The translations under genes were made by a program, and so were the position numbers. From JAQVEM01 sp964603595 (GTDB lineage: Bacteria > Actinomycetota > Humimicrobiia > Humimicrobiales > Humimicrobiaceae), in the NCBI GenBank assembly GCA_964603595.1, contig CAZRVN010000002.1, positions 124,001 through 188,000 of the forward strand: 64,000 bases of DNA. The letters run 5' to 3'. Positions 18,590-26,556 of the stretch are shown in pieces. Position 1 is the stretch's first letter. Every line of letters starts with the position of its first letter. Under the pieces are notes generated by a model. It was not told where the DNA came from and made no database searches. It was given only the letters and a program-made list of their open reading frames with translations.

Positions 18590-18828
18590 TAATTTTTATG
18601 GTTTCTCTTCTGGTAATTTTAATGCTTATAGCAGCGATTGCTGCTTGTGTTTTTAAAGACTTACTTGGTGCAGTAATCGCCTCCTGTCTGGTTAGTTTAA
18701 TTGCTGCAGTGCTATTTTATATACTCCAGGCGCCGGATGTTGCTATGGCAGAAGCAGCAATAGGGGCAGCCCTGGTTACTGCTGTTTTTATCATTGCTAT
18801 TATAAGAACCAAGAGGCATGAAGAGTGA
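18586..18828 (+). CDS. MbxD-like subunit (DUF4040, MrpA C-terminal fragment)
   Basis: 80 residues, three helices. FKDLLGAVIASCLVSLIAA and LQAPDVAMAEAAIGAAL are the DUF4040/MbhD signatures, equivalent to a piece of the C-terminal part of MrpA. The glutamate in DVAMAEAAIG is conserved in the family and thought to take part in ion passage. It overlaps both neighbours by 4 bp. Confidence 0.9.
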   Translation: MIIFMVSLLVILMLIAAIAACVFKDLLGAVIASCLVSLIAAVLFYILQAPDVAMAEAAIGAALVTAVFIIAIIRTKRHEE

Positions 18829-19514
18829 GAATTATAATTAGTATACTTTTATTAGTTATAATTGCTTTAGGGATTACACTCTCACTTGTAATAATTCCCT
18901 TTAATGAGTCCACGACGCAGGTAGGAGAATATTATATTGATAATGGAGTTGAAGAAACTGGAGCTACAAATATTGTTACATCAGTAGTAGTAAATTACCG
19001 GGGTTTTGACACTCTTGGTGAAGTAACCATACTTTTTATAGCTGCCGTTGGCCTGGGTGCTGTACTGGCTACCAGTAAAAAAAGTAAGGCCGGGAAGAAA
19101 AAGATAGAGCCGGCAAGTCTGGTAGTATATACGGGTTGCAGGTTTTTATTTCCATTAATTATTTTATTTGGATTATATGTCTTGATACATGGCCACCTAT
19201 CTCCTGGCGGAGGCTTCCAGGGAGGAGCAATTATTGCCTCTGCCTTTGTTTTAATTTATATGGGTTGCCGTGAAAAAAGACCAGCAATGGTACTGACAAA
19301 AGTAATAGAGTCTATAGGAGGACTTGTATTTATCATAGTAGGGTTAATAGGACTGGGCATTGGGGGTTACTTTCTTCTGAACTTTTTACCCGGAGGCGTT
19401 CCCAATACTCTTTTAAGTGCAGGCATAATCCCTATTATCTATATTGCTATTGGATTTAAGGTTGGTTCAGAATTAACTGGTGTGATTGATAACCTGATAG
19501 AGGAAAGTGAATAA
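18825..19514 (+). CDS. Fused MbxE/F-like (MrpA C-terminus plus MrpB) subunit
   Basis: 229 residues in two parts. Residues 1-85 include NYRGFDTLGEVTILFIAAVG, matching the end of MrpA (MbhE). Residues about 105-225 contain HGHLSPGGGFQGGAIIASAF, the MrpB (MbhF) signature. In Mbh these are two genes; a single joined gene is what the Mbx-type operon has. The start is GTG 18825, overlapping the previous stop. Confidence 0.9.
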   Translation: MRIIISILLLVIIALGITLSLVIIPFNESTTQVGEYYIDNGVEETGATNIVTSVVVNYRGFDTLGEVTILFIAAVGLGAVLATSKKSKAGKKKIEPASLVVYTGCRFLFPLIILFGLYVLIHGHLSPGGGFQGGAIIASAFVLIYMGCREKRPAMVLTKVIESIGGLVFIIVGLIGLGIGGYFLLNFLPGGVPNTLLSAGIIPIIYIAIGFKVGSELTGVIDNLIEESE

Positions 19515-19574
19515 ATAAAGTTGAATGTAAATAAATTAAAAATAACATTAGCGGGGTATTAAAGAATAGCTAAT

Positions 19575-19958
19575 ATGGACTTATTATCTAATTCGGTGGT
19601 AGATTTTCTGGATAACTATATTTACTATATAGGGGCCTTTGGGCTTGTATTTATAGGGCTTTTAATTATCTTGATTAAAAGGAACCTTATTAAGGTTATC
19701 ATTGGCCTCAGTATACTTGAGACAGGCGTAAATTTATTTCTTATTTCAGTTGGCTATATTAAACAGGGTACTGCACCTATTTTTTCAAAACCCGGATTGG
19801 ATTCTGCTATTATGGTTGACCCTGTTCCCCAGGCGTTGGTCCTGACTGCTATTGTTATTGGGGTAGCAATTCTTGCTCTAGCCCTTTCAATGGCTATAAG
19901 GTTGTATCGTCATTACGGAACACTTAATTTACGTAAAATAAAGGAGCAAAGATGGTAA
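19575..19958 (+). CDS. MrpC/NuoK-like subunit (MbxG-like)
   Basis: 127 residues with three helices. LIKVIIGLSILETGVNLFLI (about 38-57) carries the buried glutamate of the NuoK/MrpC family, and DPVPQALVLTAIVIGVAILA is the MrpC signature. It overlaps the next gene by 7 bp. There are 60 bp without a gene ahead of it, the largest gap inside the antiporter half of the operon. Confidence 0.93.
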   Translation: MDLLSNSVVDFLDNYIYYIGAFGLVFIGLLIILIKRNLIKVIIGLSILETGVNLFLISVGYIKQGTAPIFSKPGLDSAIMVDPVPQALVLTAIVIGVAILALALSMAIRLYRHYGTLNLRKIKEQRW

Positions 19959-21421
19959 ACCCTGTACTATTAATTGTTGTACCCCTGGGTTTTGCTTTTG
20001 CATTACCTTTAATTGGGCTTATTTCAAAAAAGATAGTCAGGTTTATTCCGGTAATTGCTTTTGCTTTTAATCTTATTATATCACTGCTGCTTATTCCAGA
20101 AGTACTGGATAAGCCGATGATTATTTCTATAGGCGGGTTCTCACCACCATTCTGCATAAATCTTGTAGCAGGGCCGGCTGGTATCCTTTTTTCCACTTTA
20201 ATTGCTCTGGCAGGTCTTCTGGTTTCCATATATGCTCTGGATTATATAAAAGAAGGTCCACAGGAAAAGTACCATATACTTTTTATCCTGCTGCTTACAG
20301 GTGCTACGGGAGTTGTTCTTACCGGTGATATCTTTAATCTTTTTGTTTTCTTTGAAATTATCTGTATTTCATCTTATTCCCTTGTAGCTTATTTAGGAAA
20401 TAAAGCTGGAATTGAATCAGCCTTAAAGTACCTGATTCAGGGGGCGGTTGGCTCAAGTTTGCTGCTTGTGGGTATAGGACTTCTTTATGGTCTTTTTGGT
20501 ACGCTAAATATGGCTGATATTGCTCGGAATATAACATCGGTTAGCAACATATCTATATTTGTCCCGCTGGTTTTGGTTATTAGCGGTCTGGGTGTGGAGG
20601 CGGCTATATTTCCACTTAATGCCTGGCTTCCTGATGCCCATTCTTCTGCTCCTTCATCAATCAGTGCTGTTTTATCTGGAATTGCGATTGAAGTAGGTCT
20701 TTATGCAGTTGTAAGAGTTATATTTACAATATTTGGGGGCTCAAATATCCCCATGTTCCTGCTATTTTTAGGGGTGTTGACTCTGCTTATAGGTGAAATG
20801 TGCGCTTTTAGCCAGAAAAACATAAAAAGGATGCTGGCCTATTCCAGTATAGGTCAGATTGGGTTAATTGTTTTTGCATTTGCTATATTTACACCGGATG
20901 CAGTAACTGGCGGATTGTTCCAGATGGTAAGCCATACTCTTGGTAAGATGCTATTATTCCTGACAGTAGGTTATATGATACAACGGACGGGTTCTATGGA
21001 TATTTCTGCTTTTGAGGGAATGGGTAGAAAAATGCCTTACACAAGTCTGGCTTTTACAGTTGGTGCTTTCTCTATAGTAGGGTTGCCACCTTTTATAGGT
21101 TTCTTCAGTAAATTTTTAATAATTAGATCCGCACTTGCCGAGGAAGGTATTTTATATATTGTGCTGGTCGGGCTTGTGCTTCTGGGAACGATAATTGAAG
21201 GAGCATATTTCTTCCGGGTAATTCAGGTTATTTATTTCAGGGGAGAAAAAGCCGGTACGGTAAAGAAAAGAGCGCCTATTATAGCGTTAATTCCTATATT
21301 TATTCTGGTGATATTAATTATTGGTATTGGTATATACAGCAGATTTTTAGATGATACCCTGAACTCGGCTGCTATGGACCTTTTAGATAAAGTAGAATAT
21401 ATCAGGAGTGTTTTAGGATGA
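19952..21421 (+). CDS. MrpD/NuoN-like antiporter subunit (MbxH-like)
   Basis: 489 residues, about 14 transmembrane helices, the Proton_antipo_M fold shared with NuoL/M/N. FEIICISSYSLVAY includes the TM5 glutamate. PLNAWLPDAHSSAPSSISAVLSG is split here as PLNAWLPDAHSSAPS and ISAVLSG, the broken-helix signature, and QKNIKRMLAYSSIGQIG has the central lysine region. It forms one of two ion channels in the membrane arm. It overlaps the next gene by 4 bp. Confidence 0.95.
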   Translation: MVNPVLLIVVPLGFAFALPLIGLISKKIVRFIPVIAFAFNLIISLLLIPEVLDKPMIISIGGFSPPFCINLVAGPAGILFSTLIALAGLLVSIYALDYIKEGPQEKYHILFILLLTGATGVVLTGDIFNLFVFFEIICISSYSLVAYLGNKAGIESALKYLIQGAVGSSLLLVGIGLLYGLFGTLNMADIARNITSVSNISIFVPLVLVISGLGVEAAIFPLNAWLPDAHSSAPSSISAVLSGIAIEVGLYAVVRVIFTIFGGSNIPMFLLFLGVLTLLIGEMCAFSQKNIKRMLAYSSIGQIGLIVFAFAIFTPDAVTGGLFQMVSHTLGKMLLFLTVGYMIQRTGSMDISAFEGMGRKMPYTSLAFTVGAFSIVGLPPFIGFFSKFLIIRSALAEEGILYIVLVGLVLLGTIIEGAYFFRVIQVIYFRGEKAGTVKKRAPIIALIPIFILVILIIGIGIYSRFLDDTLNSAAMDLLDKVEYIRSVLG

Positions 21422-23277
21422 GTTTAAAGCTTTTACTTATAATCGCATTTAGCGGTGCACTGGTGACCTATGTTTCAGGTAAGTTATCACAAAGGTTGCG
21501 GGATGTTCTTGCTGTTCTTGCTTCTTGTGCGTCAGTGGTTATGGTTGCACTCTTCTATGGCAAATCAATAGAAAATGCTTTTTATCTGGTATTTTTAGAT
21601 CTTGATTTATATTTAAGGTTAAATACACTTTCATGGTTTTTTGCCATTACTATAGCTATTGTAGGAGCACTTTCTATTATTTTCTCTTTGAGTTATATAA
21701 AGAAGAAAGAAAGAACAGATTTTTACTATTTAATGATGCTTCTGGTCAACGCCAGCATGCTGGGTATTGTATTAAGCGGTGATCTGGTCTCCTTCTATAT
21801 TTTCTGGGAGATAATGTCCTGGAGCACTTTTCTCTTGATAAGTTATAATCGTGGTCCTGCTCTGGCTGCGGGTATGAAATATATTATTATGTCAATAGTA
21901 GGTTCTGTGGCAATGCTAATTGGAATGCTTTCTCTTTACGGGAGCTATGGGACCCTGGTTATTACGGAACTTGCTGCGGATGTGCCCTCTGCTTCTTCTG
22001 GATATATATTATTTCTTTTACTCTTATTTTTTACCGCCTTCGGCGTAAAAAATGCTGTTTTGCCATTTCATACCTGGCTTCCGGACGCTCATTCAGAAGC
22101 TCCATCACCTTTTAGTGCTGTACTTTCCGGAATATTGATAAAGATGGGTACTTATGGGTTTTTTCTTATTATATATGTAGTAATAGGGTTAAAAGTTTTT
22201 CTTAATTTAGGGCAGGGACTGTTAAGTTTTCATTATATACTTTCAATATTGGGTGCGATTACTATTATTATCCCTTCATTTATAGCTGTTCTCCAGAATG
22301 ATGCAAAGCGGCTGCTTGCATGGTCAACTGTAGGTCAGGCAGGATATATAATCCTGGGAATTGCCTTTGGAACAAGTTTAAGCATTACAAGTGGATTGTT
22401 CCACTTTTTAAACCATGCTGTATTTAAAGCACTCCTTTTTATGGTCGTAGGGGCAGTTGAATACAGAACCCATGGAGTACGGGATTTGAATTCATTGGGC
22501 GGATTAATTAAGAAGATGCCCATAACTTTTATTGGGGCATTAGTAGGTGTTTGCGGATTAATAGGAGTTCCATTAACCAATGGTTTTATTTCCAAGTGGC
22601 TGATTTATAAGACGTTAATTCTTGAAGGCTCACCTTTCCTGGCATTTGCTGCATTGATAGGAACATGGGGAACTATATTTTATAGTTATAAGCTAATCCA
22701 TAATATCTTCCTTGGCCAGCTTCCTGAAAAATATAAGGATATTAAAAAAGCGCCCTTTAGCATGCAAATTCCAATGATTATATTTAGCTTAATTATTGTT
22801 CTCTTTGGCATCCTTCCGGGAATACCATTAAAGGTTATTAATAATATTGTGACATCCTTTGGTTTCGAGTCTTTGAATATAAACTTATGGGGTATTTCTT
22901 CCGAGACCGGTACATTAAATACTGTAAACATTTTTGTTGCTGTTATTATTGCCGTTATTATTATCTGGCTGATTTATAAGGCAGGAAGGAGAGCAGTAAA
23001 AGTTGACCAGGATAATAACTATGCTGCCGGAGCATATGTACCTCGGGATAGATACCACTATACAGTTGATTTTTATAATCCGCTATATCGGATGATTTCG
23101 CCTTTTTTAAAGGACTTTATTGATATATTTTACGTTAAGCTTACCGGATGGACGCGCAAACTTTGTGGTAAGATACGGCTTGTTTATACAGGTGATGTGG
23201 GTAACTATGTTATGTATATAGTACTGTTTATAGCGTTGTTGATATTTATTCAATTGAACTGGAGTGTCTGGAAATGA
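21418..23277 (+). CDS. Second NuoL/HyfB-like antiporter subunit (MbxH'-like)
   Basis: 619 residues, at least 14 helices plus a C-terminal extension (about 520-619) with a late helix. FWEIMSWSTFLLISY (TM5 glutamate), LPFHTWLPDAHSEAPSPFSA (broken helix) and AKRLLAWSTVGQAGYIILG (central channel) are intact, so it looks ion-competent. Two such subunits in a row, H and H', distinguish Mbx/Mbs-type operons from Mbh hydrogenase, which has one. It overlaps the next gene by 4 bp. Confidence 0.94.
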   Translation: MSLKLLLIIAFSGALVTYVSGKLSQRLRDVLAVLASCASVVMVALFYGKSIENAFYLVFLDLDLYLRLNTLSWFFAITIAIVGALSIIFSLSYIKKKERTDFYYLMMLLVNASMLGIVLSGDLVSFYIFWEIMSWSTFLLISYNRGPALAAGMKYIIMSIVGSVAMLIGMLSLYGSYGTLVITELAADVPSASSGYILFLLLLFFTAFGVKNAVLPFHTWLPDAHSEAPSPFSAVLSGILIKMGTYGFFLIIYVVIGLKVFLNLGQGLLSFHYILSILGAITIIIPSFIAVLQNDAKRLLAWSTVGQAGYIILGIAFGTSLSITSGLFHFLNHAVFKALLFMVVGAVEYRTHGVRDLNSLGGLIKKMPITFIGALVGVCGLIGVPLTNGFISKWLIYKTLILEGSPFLAFAALIGTWGTIFYSYKLIHNIFLGQLPEKYKDIKKAPFSMQIPMIIFSLIIVLFGILPGIPLKVINNIVTSFGFESLNINLWGISSETGTLNTVNIFVAVIIAVIIIWLIYKAGRRAVKVDQDNNYAAGAYVPRDRYHYTVDFYNPLYRMISPFLKDFIDIFYVKLTGWTRKLCGKIRLVYTGDVGNYVMYIVLFIALLIFIQLNWSVWK

Positions 23278-24230
23278 ATATTATCTGGATGATTTTTTTA
23301 CCAATTATAGCATTTATTATAGGAATATTTTTTCTTGGATTATCAAGGAAAATTATGGCGAGGATACACTGGCGTTATGGTCCGCCGGTTACCCAGCCCA
23401 TTATTGATATAATCAGGTCATTCAGTCAGAGAAGTGTAAGCCATGGAATTTTATTTAACCTGGGGATAGTTTTTTCTATTGCCGGCTCGATAGTTGTAGT
23501 TTTATTTTTACCTTTTGGGAAAATCTGTCCATTAAGTGGCTCGGGTGGTTTACTGGTAATTTTATACTTGATGCTTCTGGCACCTCTGGGGATTGCATTA
23601 AGCGGCGGCGAAGCAGCTAACCCCAATATCAGTATTGGGATTTCCCGTAAATTTATTTTAGCTTTAGGTTATGAAATACCCATGCTTTTTATACTGCTTT
23701 CTTTAATGACATATTATAAGACTATTTCCATAGTGGAAATAGTAGAAGCGCAACAGAATATGGGCTGGTCTATAATTTCTCTGCCTTTATTATTATCCGG
23801 TATATCTTACCTGCTTGTTCTCCCTGCAATAATGGGAATAAGGCCTTTCGAGGTTGTTGGTGCTCCGCAGGAAATCTCTTCGGGACCCATGGCGGAATAT
23901 GGCGGGCAGTTTCTGGCCCTGGCAACCGTGGAACATGCATTCAGTCTATTTATCGGTATTGCCCTTTTTGTGAACCTGTTTCTGGGCGGTTCGGGTGATA
24001 TATTAGTTCCGGTGGAAAATTTTTTGACTTCAGCAGGTTTAGGTTGTATTGTGTCTTTCCTGACAGGGCTTGCTTTTTCCCTTAAAATGCTGGTGGTATT
24101 TGTAATATGCCTTTTTATAAATGCTGTTTATCCGCGGCTAAGGATTGAGCAGGCAATTAGATATTTATGGAGATGGCCTACACTATTTGCTTTTGCGGGA
24201 TTGGTTATAGTTTTAATAGTTGGGAGATAA
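23274..24230 (+). CDS. NuoH/HyfC-like membrane anchor (MbxM-like)
   Basis: 318 residues, about eight helices, linking the peripheral Fe-S arm to the antiporter arm. IHWRYGPPVTQPIIDIIR (amphipathic first loop), RPFEVVGAPQEISSGPMAEY (the acidic loop of the E-channel) and GLAFSLKMLVVFVICLF near the end are family features. It is followed 3 nt later by the NuoB-like gene. Confidence 0.93.
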   Translation: MNIIWMIFLPIIAFIIGIFFLGLSRKIMARIHWRYGPPVTQPIIDIIRSFSQRSVSHGILFNLGIVFSIAGSIVVVLFLPFGKICPLSGSGGLLVILYLMLLAPLGIALSGGEAANPNISIGISRKFILALGYEIPMLFILLSLMTYYKTISIVEIVEAQQNMGWSIISLPLLLSGISYLLVLPAIMGIRPFEVVGAPQEISSGPMAEYGGQFLALATVEHAFSLFIGIALFVNLFLGGSGDILVPVENFLTSAGLGCIVSFLTGLAFSLKMLVVFVICLFINAVYPRLRIEQAIRYLWRWPTLFAFAGLVIVLIVGR

Positions 24231-24233
24231 GGA

Positions 24234-24803
24234 ATGGATAGAAATCAACTAATAAAATGGATAAAAGCTCCGGGAAAGATGGGGCAAAAGTATTCACTCC
24301 ATGTGGTGTATTTCTGTACCGGGTGCGGGATTATCGAGATACCCCCGTCTATAACTGCCAGGTGGGATGCGGAACGTTTCGGCGTGATGCCGGTGGCTAC
24401 ACCAAGGCAGGCAAATCTATTTTTAATTACGGGCTATGTTTCGGTAAAAACTTTAAAGTCAATTATAAGAACATATGAACAGATGCCTGAGCCAAAGTTT
24501 ACAGTAGGTTTTGGGTCATGCCCCATAAACGGAGGCATGTACTGGGATTCATATAATACTATAAAACACCTGGATAAATATATTCCTGTAGATGGCTGGA
24601 TTGCAGGGTGCATGCCAAGGCCTGAGGCAGTCTTTGTTGCTGTGACTCATCTCTGGACATTGATTGATAAGGATATGGCAGATGGTTATAAAAAATATAG
24701 AAAAAATTATAAATATTACCGTGCAAATCAGGAAAAACTTTACGGAAAGATGGAATGGCCCCCGTTATTTCCAATAGAAGATAAGAAGGGATCCAGTCCA
24801 TAA
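24234..24803 (+). CDS. NuoB-like Fe-S subunit (MbxJ-like)
   Basis: 189 residues with one [4Fe-4S] site: C28 and C31 (CTGCG, the CxxC spacing of group-4 hydrogenase and Mbx subunits rather than the adjacent CC of complex I), C96 (GSCPINGG) and C126 (GCMPRPE). All four are present. It transfers electrons between the ferredoxin-like subunit and the catalytic or quinone-like cavity next to the NuoD-like subunit. The basic C-terminal tail is about 40 residues longer than minimal homologues. Confidence 0.93.
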   Translation: MDRNQLIKWIKAPGKMGQKYSLHVVYFCTGCGIIEIPPSITARWDAERFGVMPVATPRQANLFLITGYVSVKTLKSIIRTYEQMPEPKFTVGFGSCPINGGMYWDSYNTIKHLDKYIPVDGWIAGCMPRPEAVFVAVTHLWTLIDKDMADGYKKYRKNYKYYRANQEKLYGKMEWPPLFPIEDKKGSSP

Positions 24804-24855
24804 AGGATTAAATAAACGTAGCTGGTTATAAATATAAGAAAACATTAAAAAATTA

Positions 24856-25407
24856 TTGAAGAAACAAGATGTTTCCGGGAGAAAGAAAGTGAAGTTACTT
24901 AAGAAAAAAATTGAATTAGCTTTTGATAATGTCAGGGTAGATGTTCCTGAAAGCAACAGGATGGTTATAAATGCCGGGAAAGATACAGTTTTATCTATCC
25001 TGGATTTACTTAAAAGTGAAGGATATGCCCATCTGGCACTTATATCCTGTGTGGACTGGCAGAAGGATAAAGAATTTGAGCTGGTTTATATTTTGTCAGC
25101 TTATATGCAGGATAATAATATATATGATGACAAGCAGAAGGAAAATATAATTTTAAGAACAAGAATTTCCAGGGGAAACCCGGAATTTATTACTGTAATT
25201 TCTATTTTTGAAAATGCTGAGCCCTATGAACGTGAAATTCATGAGTTTTTCGGGATAGATTTTAAAGGTCACCCAAGATTAACTCCACTTTTTCTGGAAA
25301 GAGAGTACAAGATACCACCTTTTAGGAAGGATTTTGATACCAGAAAATATGTGAAAGAGGTTTTTGATGAAATTCCTTTTGTTGAAAATGAGGATGGGAA
25401 GAAATGA
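24856..25407 (+). CDS. NuoC-like subunit (MbxK-like)
   Basis: A 183-residue 30-kDa-subunit family protein. SIFENAEPYEREIHEFFGI and the following FKGHPRLTPLFL are the NuoC signature. The start is uncertain: TTG 24856 has no ribosome site, while GTG 24889 follows GGGAGAAAGAAA and would give 172 residues starting at the conserved region. It overlaps the NuoD-like gene by 4 bp. Structural, no cofactor. Confidence 0.9.
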   Translation: MKKQDVSGRKKVKLLKKKIELAFDNVRVDVPESNRMVINAGKDTVLSILDLLKSEGYAHLALISCVDWQKDKEFELVYILSAYMQDNNIYDDKQKENIILRTRISRGNPEFITVISIFENAEPYEREIHEFFGIDFKGHPRLTPLFLEREYKIPPFRKDFDTRKYVKEVFDEIPFVENEDGKK

Positions 25408-26507
25408 GTAAACGAGAACTTGAACTTTATTTTGGCCCCCAGCATCTGGGCATGGTTGGAAATTTCAGTATAACCCTGAAGGTTGAGGGCGACAGAATTT
25501 TAGAAGCTACAGCTAATCCCGGTTACCTGCACAGAGGTTTTGAAAAACTTATGGAGCTAAGGACATGGATACAGAATTTTCCCATGGTGTGCAGGATTAA
25601 TGTGGTAGAGCCTGATTCAATGGAGATGATATATTCAATGGGAGTGGAAAAACTGGCAGGGATTGAGGTTCCGGAAAGAGCACATTACATAAGAAGCATT
25701 TATCTGGAGCTTGCCCGTGTGGGCTCTCATCTATTTGGACTGTGGGCTTATGCTAACATGCTGGGTTTTGATACTGTTGCCCAGTGGGCAATGTATCACC
25801 GTGACCTTATCCTGGATCTATTTGAAGAACTTACCGGTGGCAGGGTTTATCATATATACATATGGCCTGGCGGGGTCAGGCGTGATTTCCCGGATGGTTT
25901 TAAGGAGAAAATAGTAAATACATTGCATAGTATAGGTAGTTGTGTGCCGGATTATGATGCTGTATTTTTTAATAATCGTATCTTTTATGAGAGAGCAAAA
26001 GATATAGGGAAAATAACACAGAAAGAAGCAAAAGAAATGGGAGCAACAGGGCAGGCACTCAGAGCAACCGGCATGAAATATGATATCAGGAAAGTCGAAC
26101 CTTATGCTGCCTATGATAAAGTGCCATGGGATGTTCCTTCAAGAGAAGATGGGGATGCATATTCGAGAGTGTGGATCATAAGGGATGAGATGATTGAAAG
26201 TGTTCATATGATATTTAAATTAATTGATAAAATGCCGGATGGAGAGGTGTATAATAAAGTGCCAAACCCATTTAAATGGGTTATACCGAAAGGGGAAGCT
26301 TATGTAAGATGTGAGTCTTCCCGTGGTGAGCTGGGGCTTTATGTTGTAAGTAACGATGGAGATAAGCCCTATCGTGTACACTTCAGGACACCTTCTTATC
26401 CGCATGGTCTGACAGTTTTAGAAAAAGTGTTAAAAAATGCAAGTATCGCTGATGTTGGTAATATCATGATAAGTTTATACATAGTTGCACCTGAAATAGA
26501 CAGGTAA
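25404..26507 (+). CDS. NuoD-like subunit without NiFe ligands (MbxL-like)
   Basis: A 367-residue 49-kDa-subunit family protein. FGPQHLGMVGN at the N-terminus and ELARVGSHLFGLWAYANMLG in the helix bundle identify it. In NiFe hydrogenases this subunit carries two CxxC motifs. Here the first site has a lone cysteine (C63 in FPMVCRINVV) and the C-terminus, ending IVAPEIDR, has none; no CxxC occurs anywhere. It therefore cannot bind a NiFe centre and is not a hydrogenase. H14 of the GPQH motif is kept, but the second histidine of the quinone site of complex I is missing. The electron partner is thus open. Confidence 0.92.
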   Translation: MSKRELELYFGPQHLGMVGNFSITLKVEGDRILEATANPGYLHRGFEKLMELRTWIQNFPMVCRINVVEPDSMEMIYSMGVEKLAGIEVPERAHYIRSIYLELARVGSHLFGLWAYANMLGFDTVAQWAMYHRDLILDLFEELTGGRVYHIYIWPGGVRRDFPDGFKEKIVNTLHSIGSCVPDYDAVFFNNRIFYERAKDIGKITQKEAKEMGATGQALRATGMKYDIRKVEPYAAYDKVPWDVPSREDGDAYSRVWIIRDEMIESVHMIFKLIDKMPDGEVYNKVPNPFKWVIPKGEAYVRCESSRGELGLYVVSNDGDKPYRVHFRTPSYPHGLTVLEKVLKNASIADVGNIMISLYIVAPEIDR

Positions 26508-26556
26508 TCTAGTTTTTGAATGCAGGAGTTGAGTAAATATATTGAAAGGATAAAAA

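Noticed and set aside
25404..26507. NiFe hydrogenase large subunit
   Set aside because: The family resemblance is real but no CxxC nickel-ligand pair exists at either end, so hydrogenase function is not supported.
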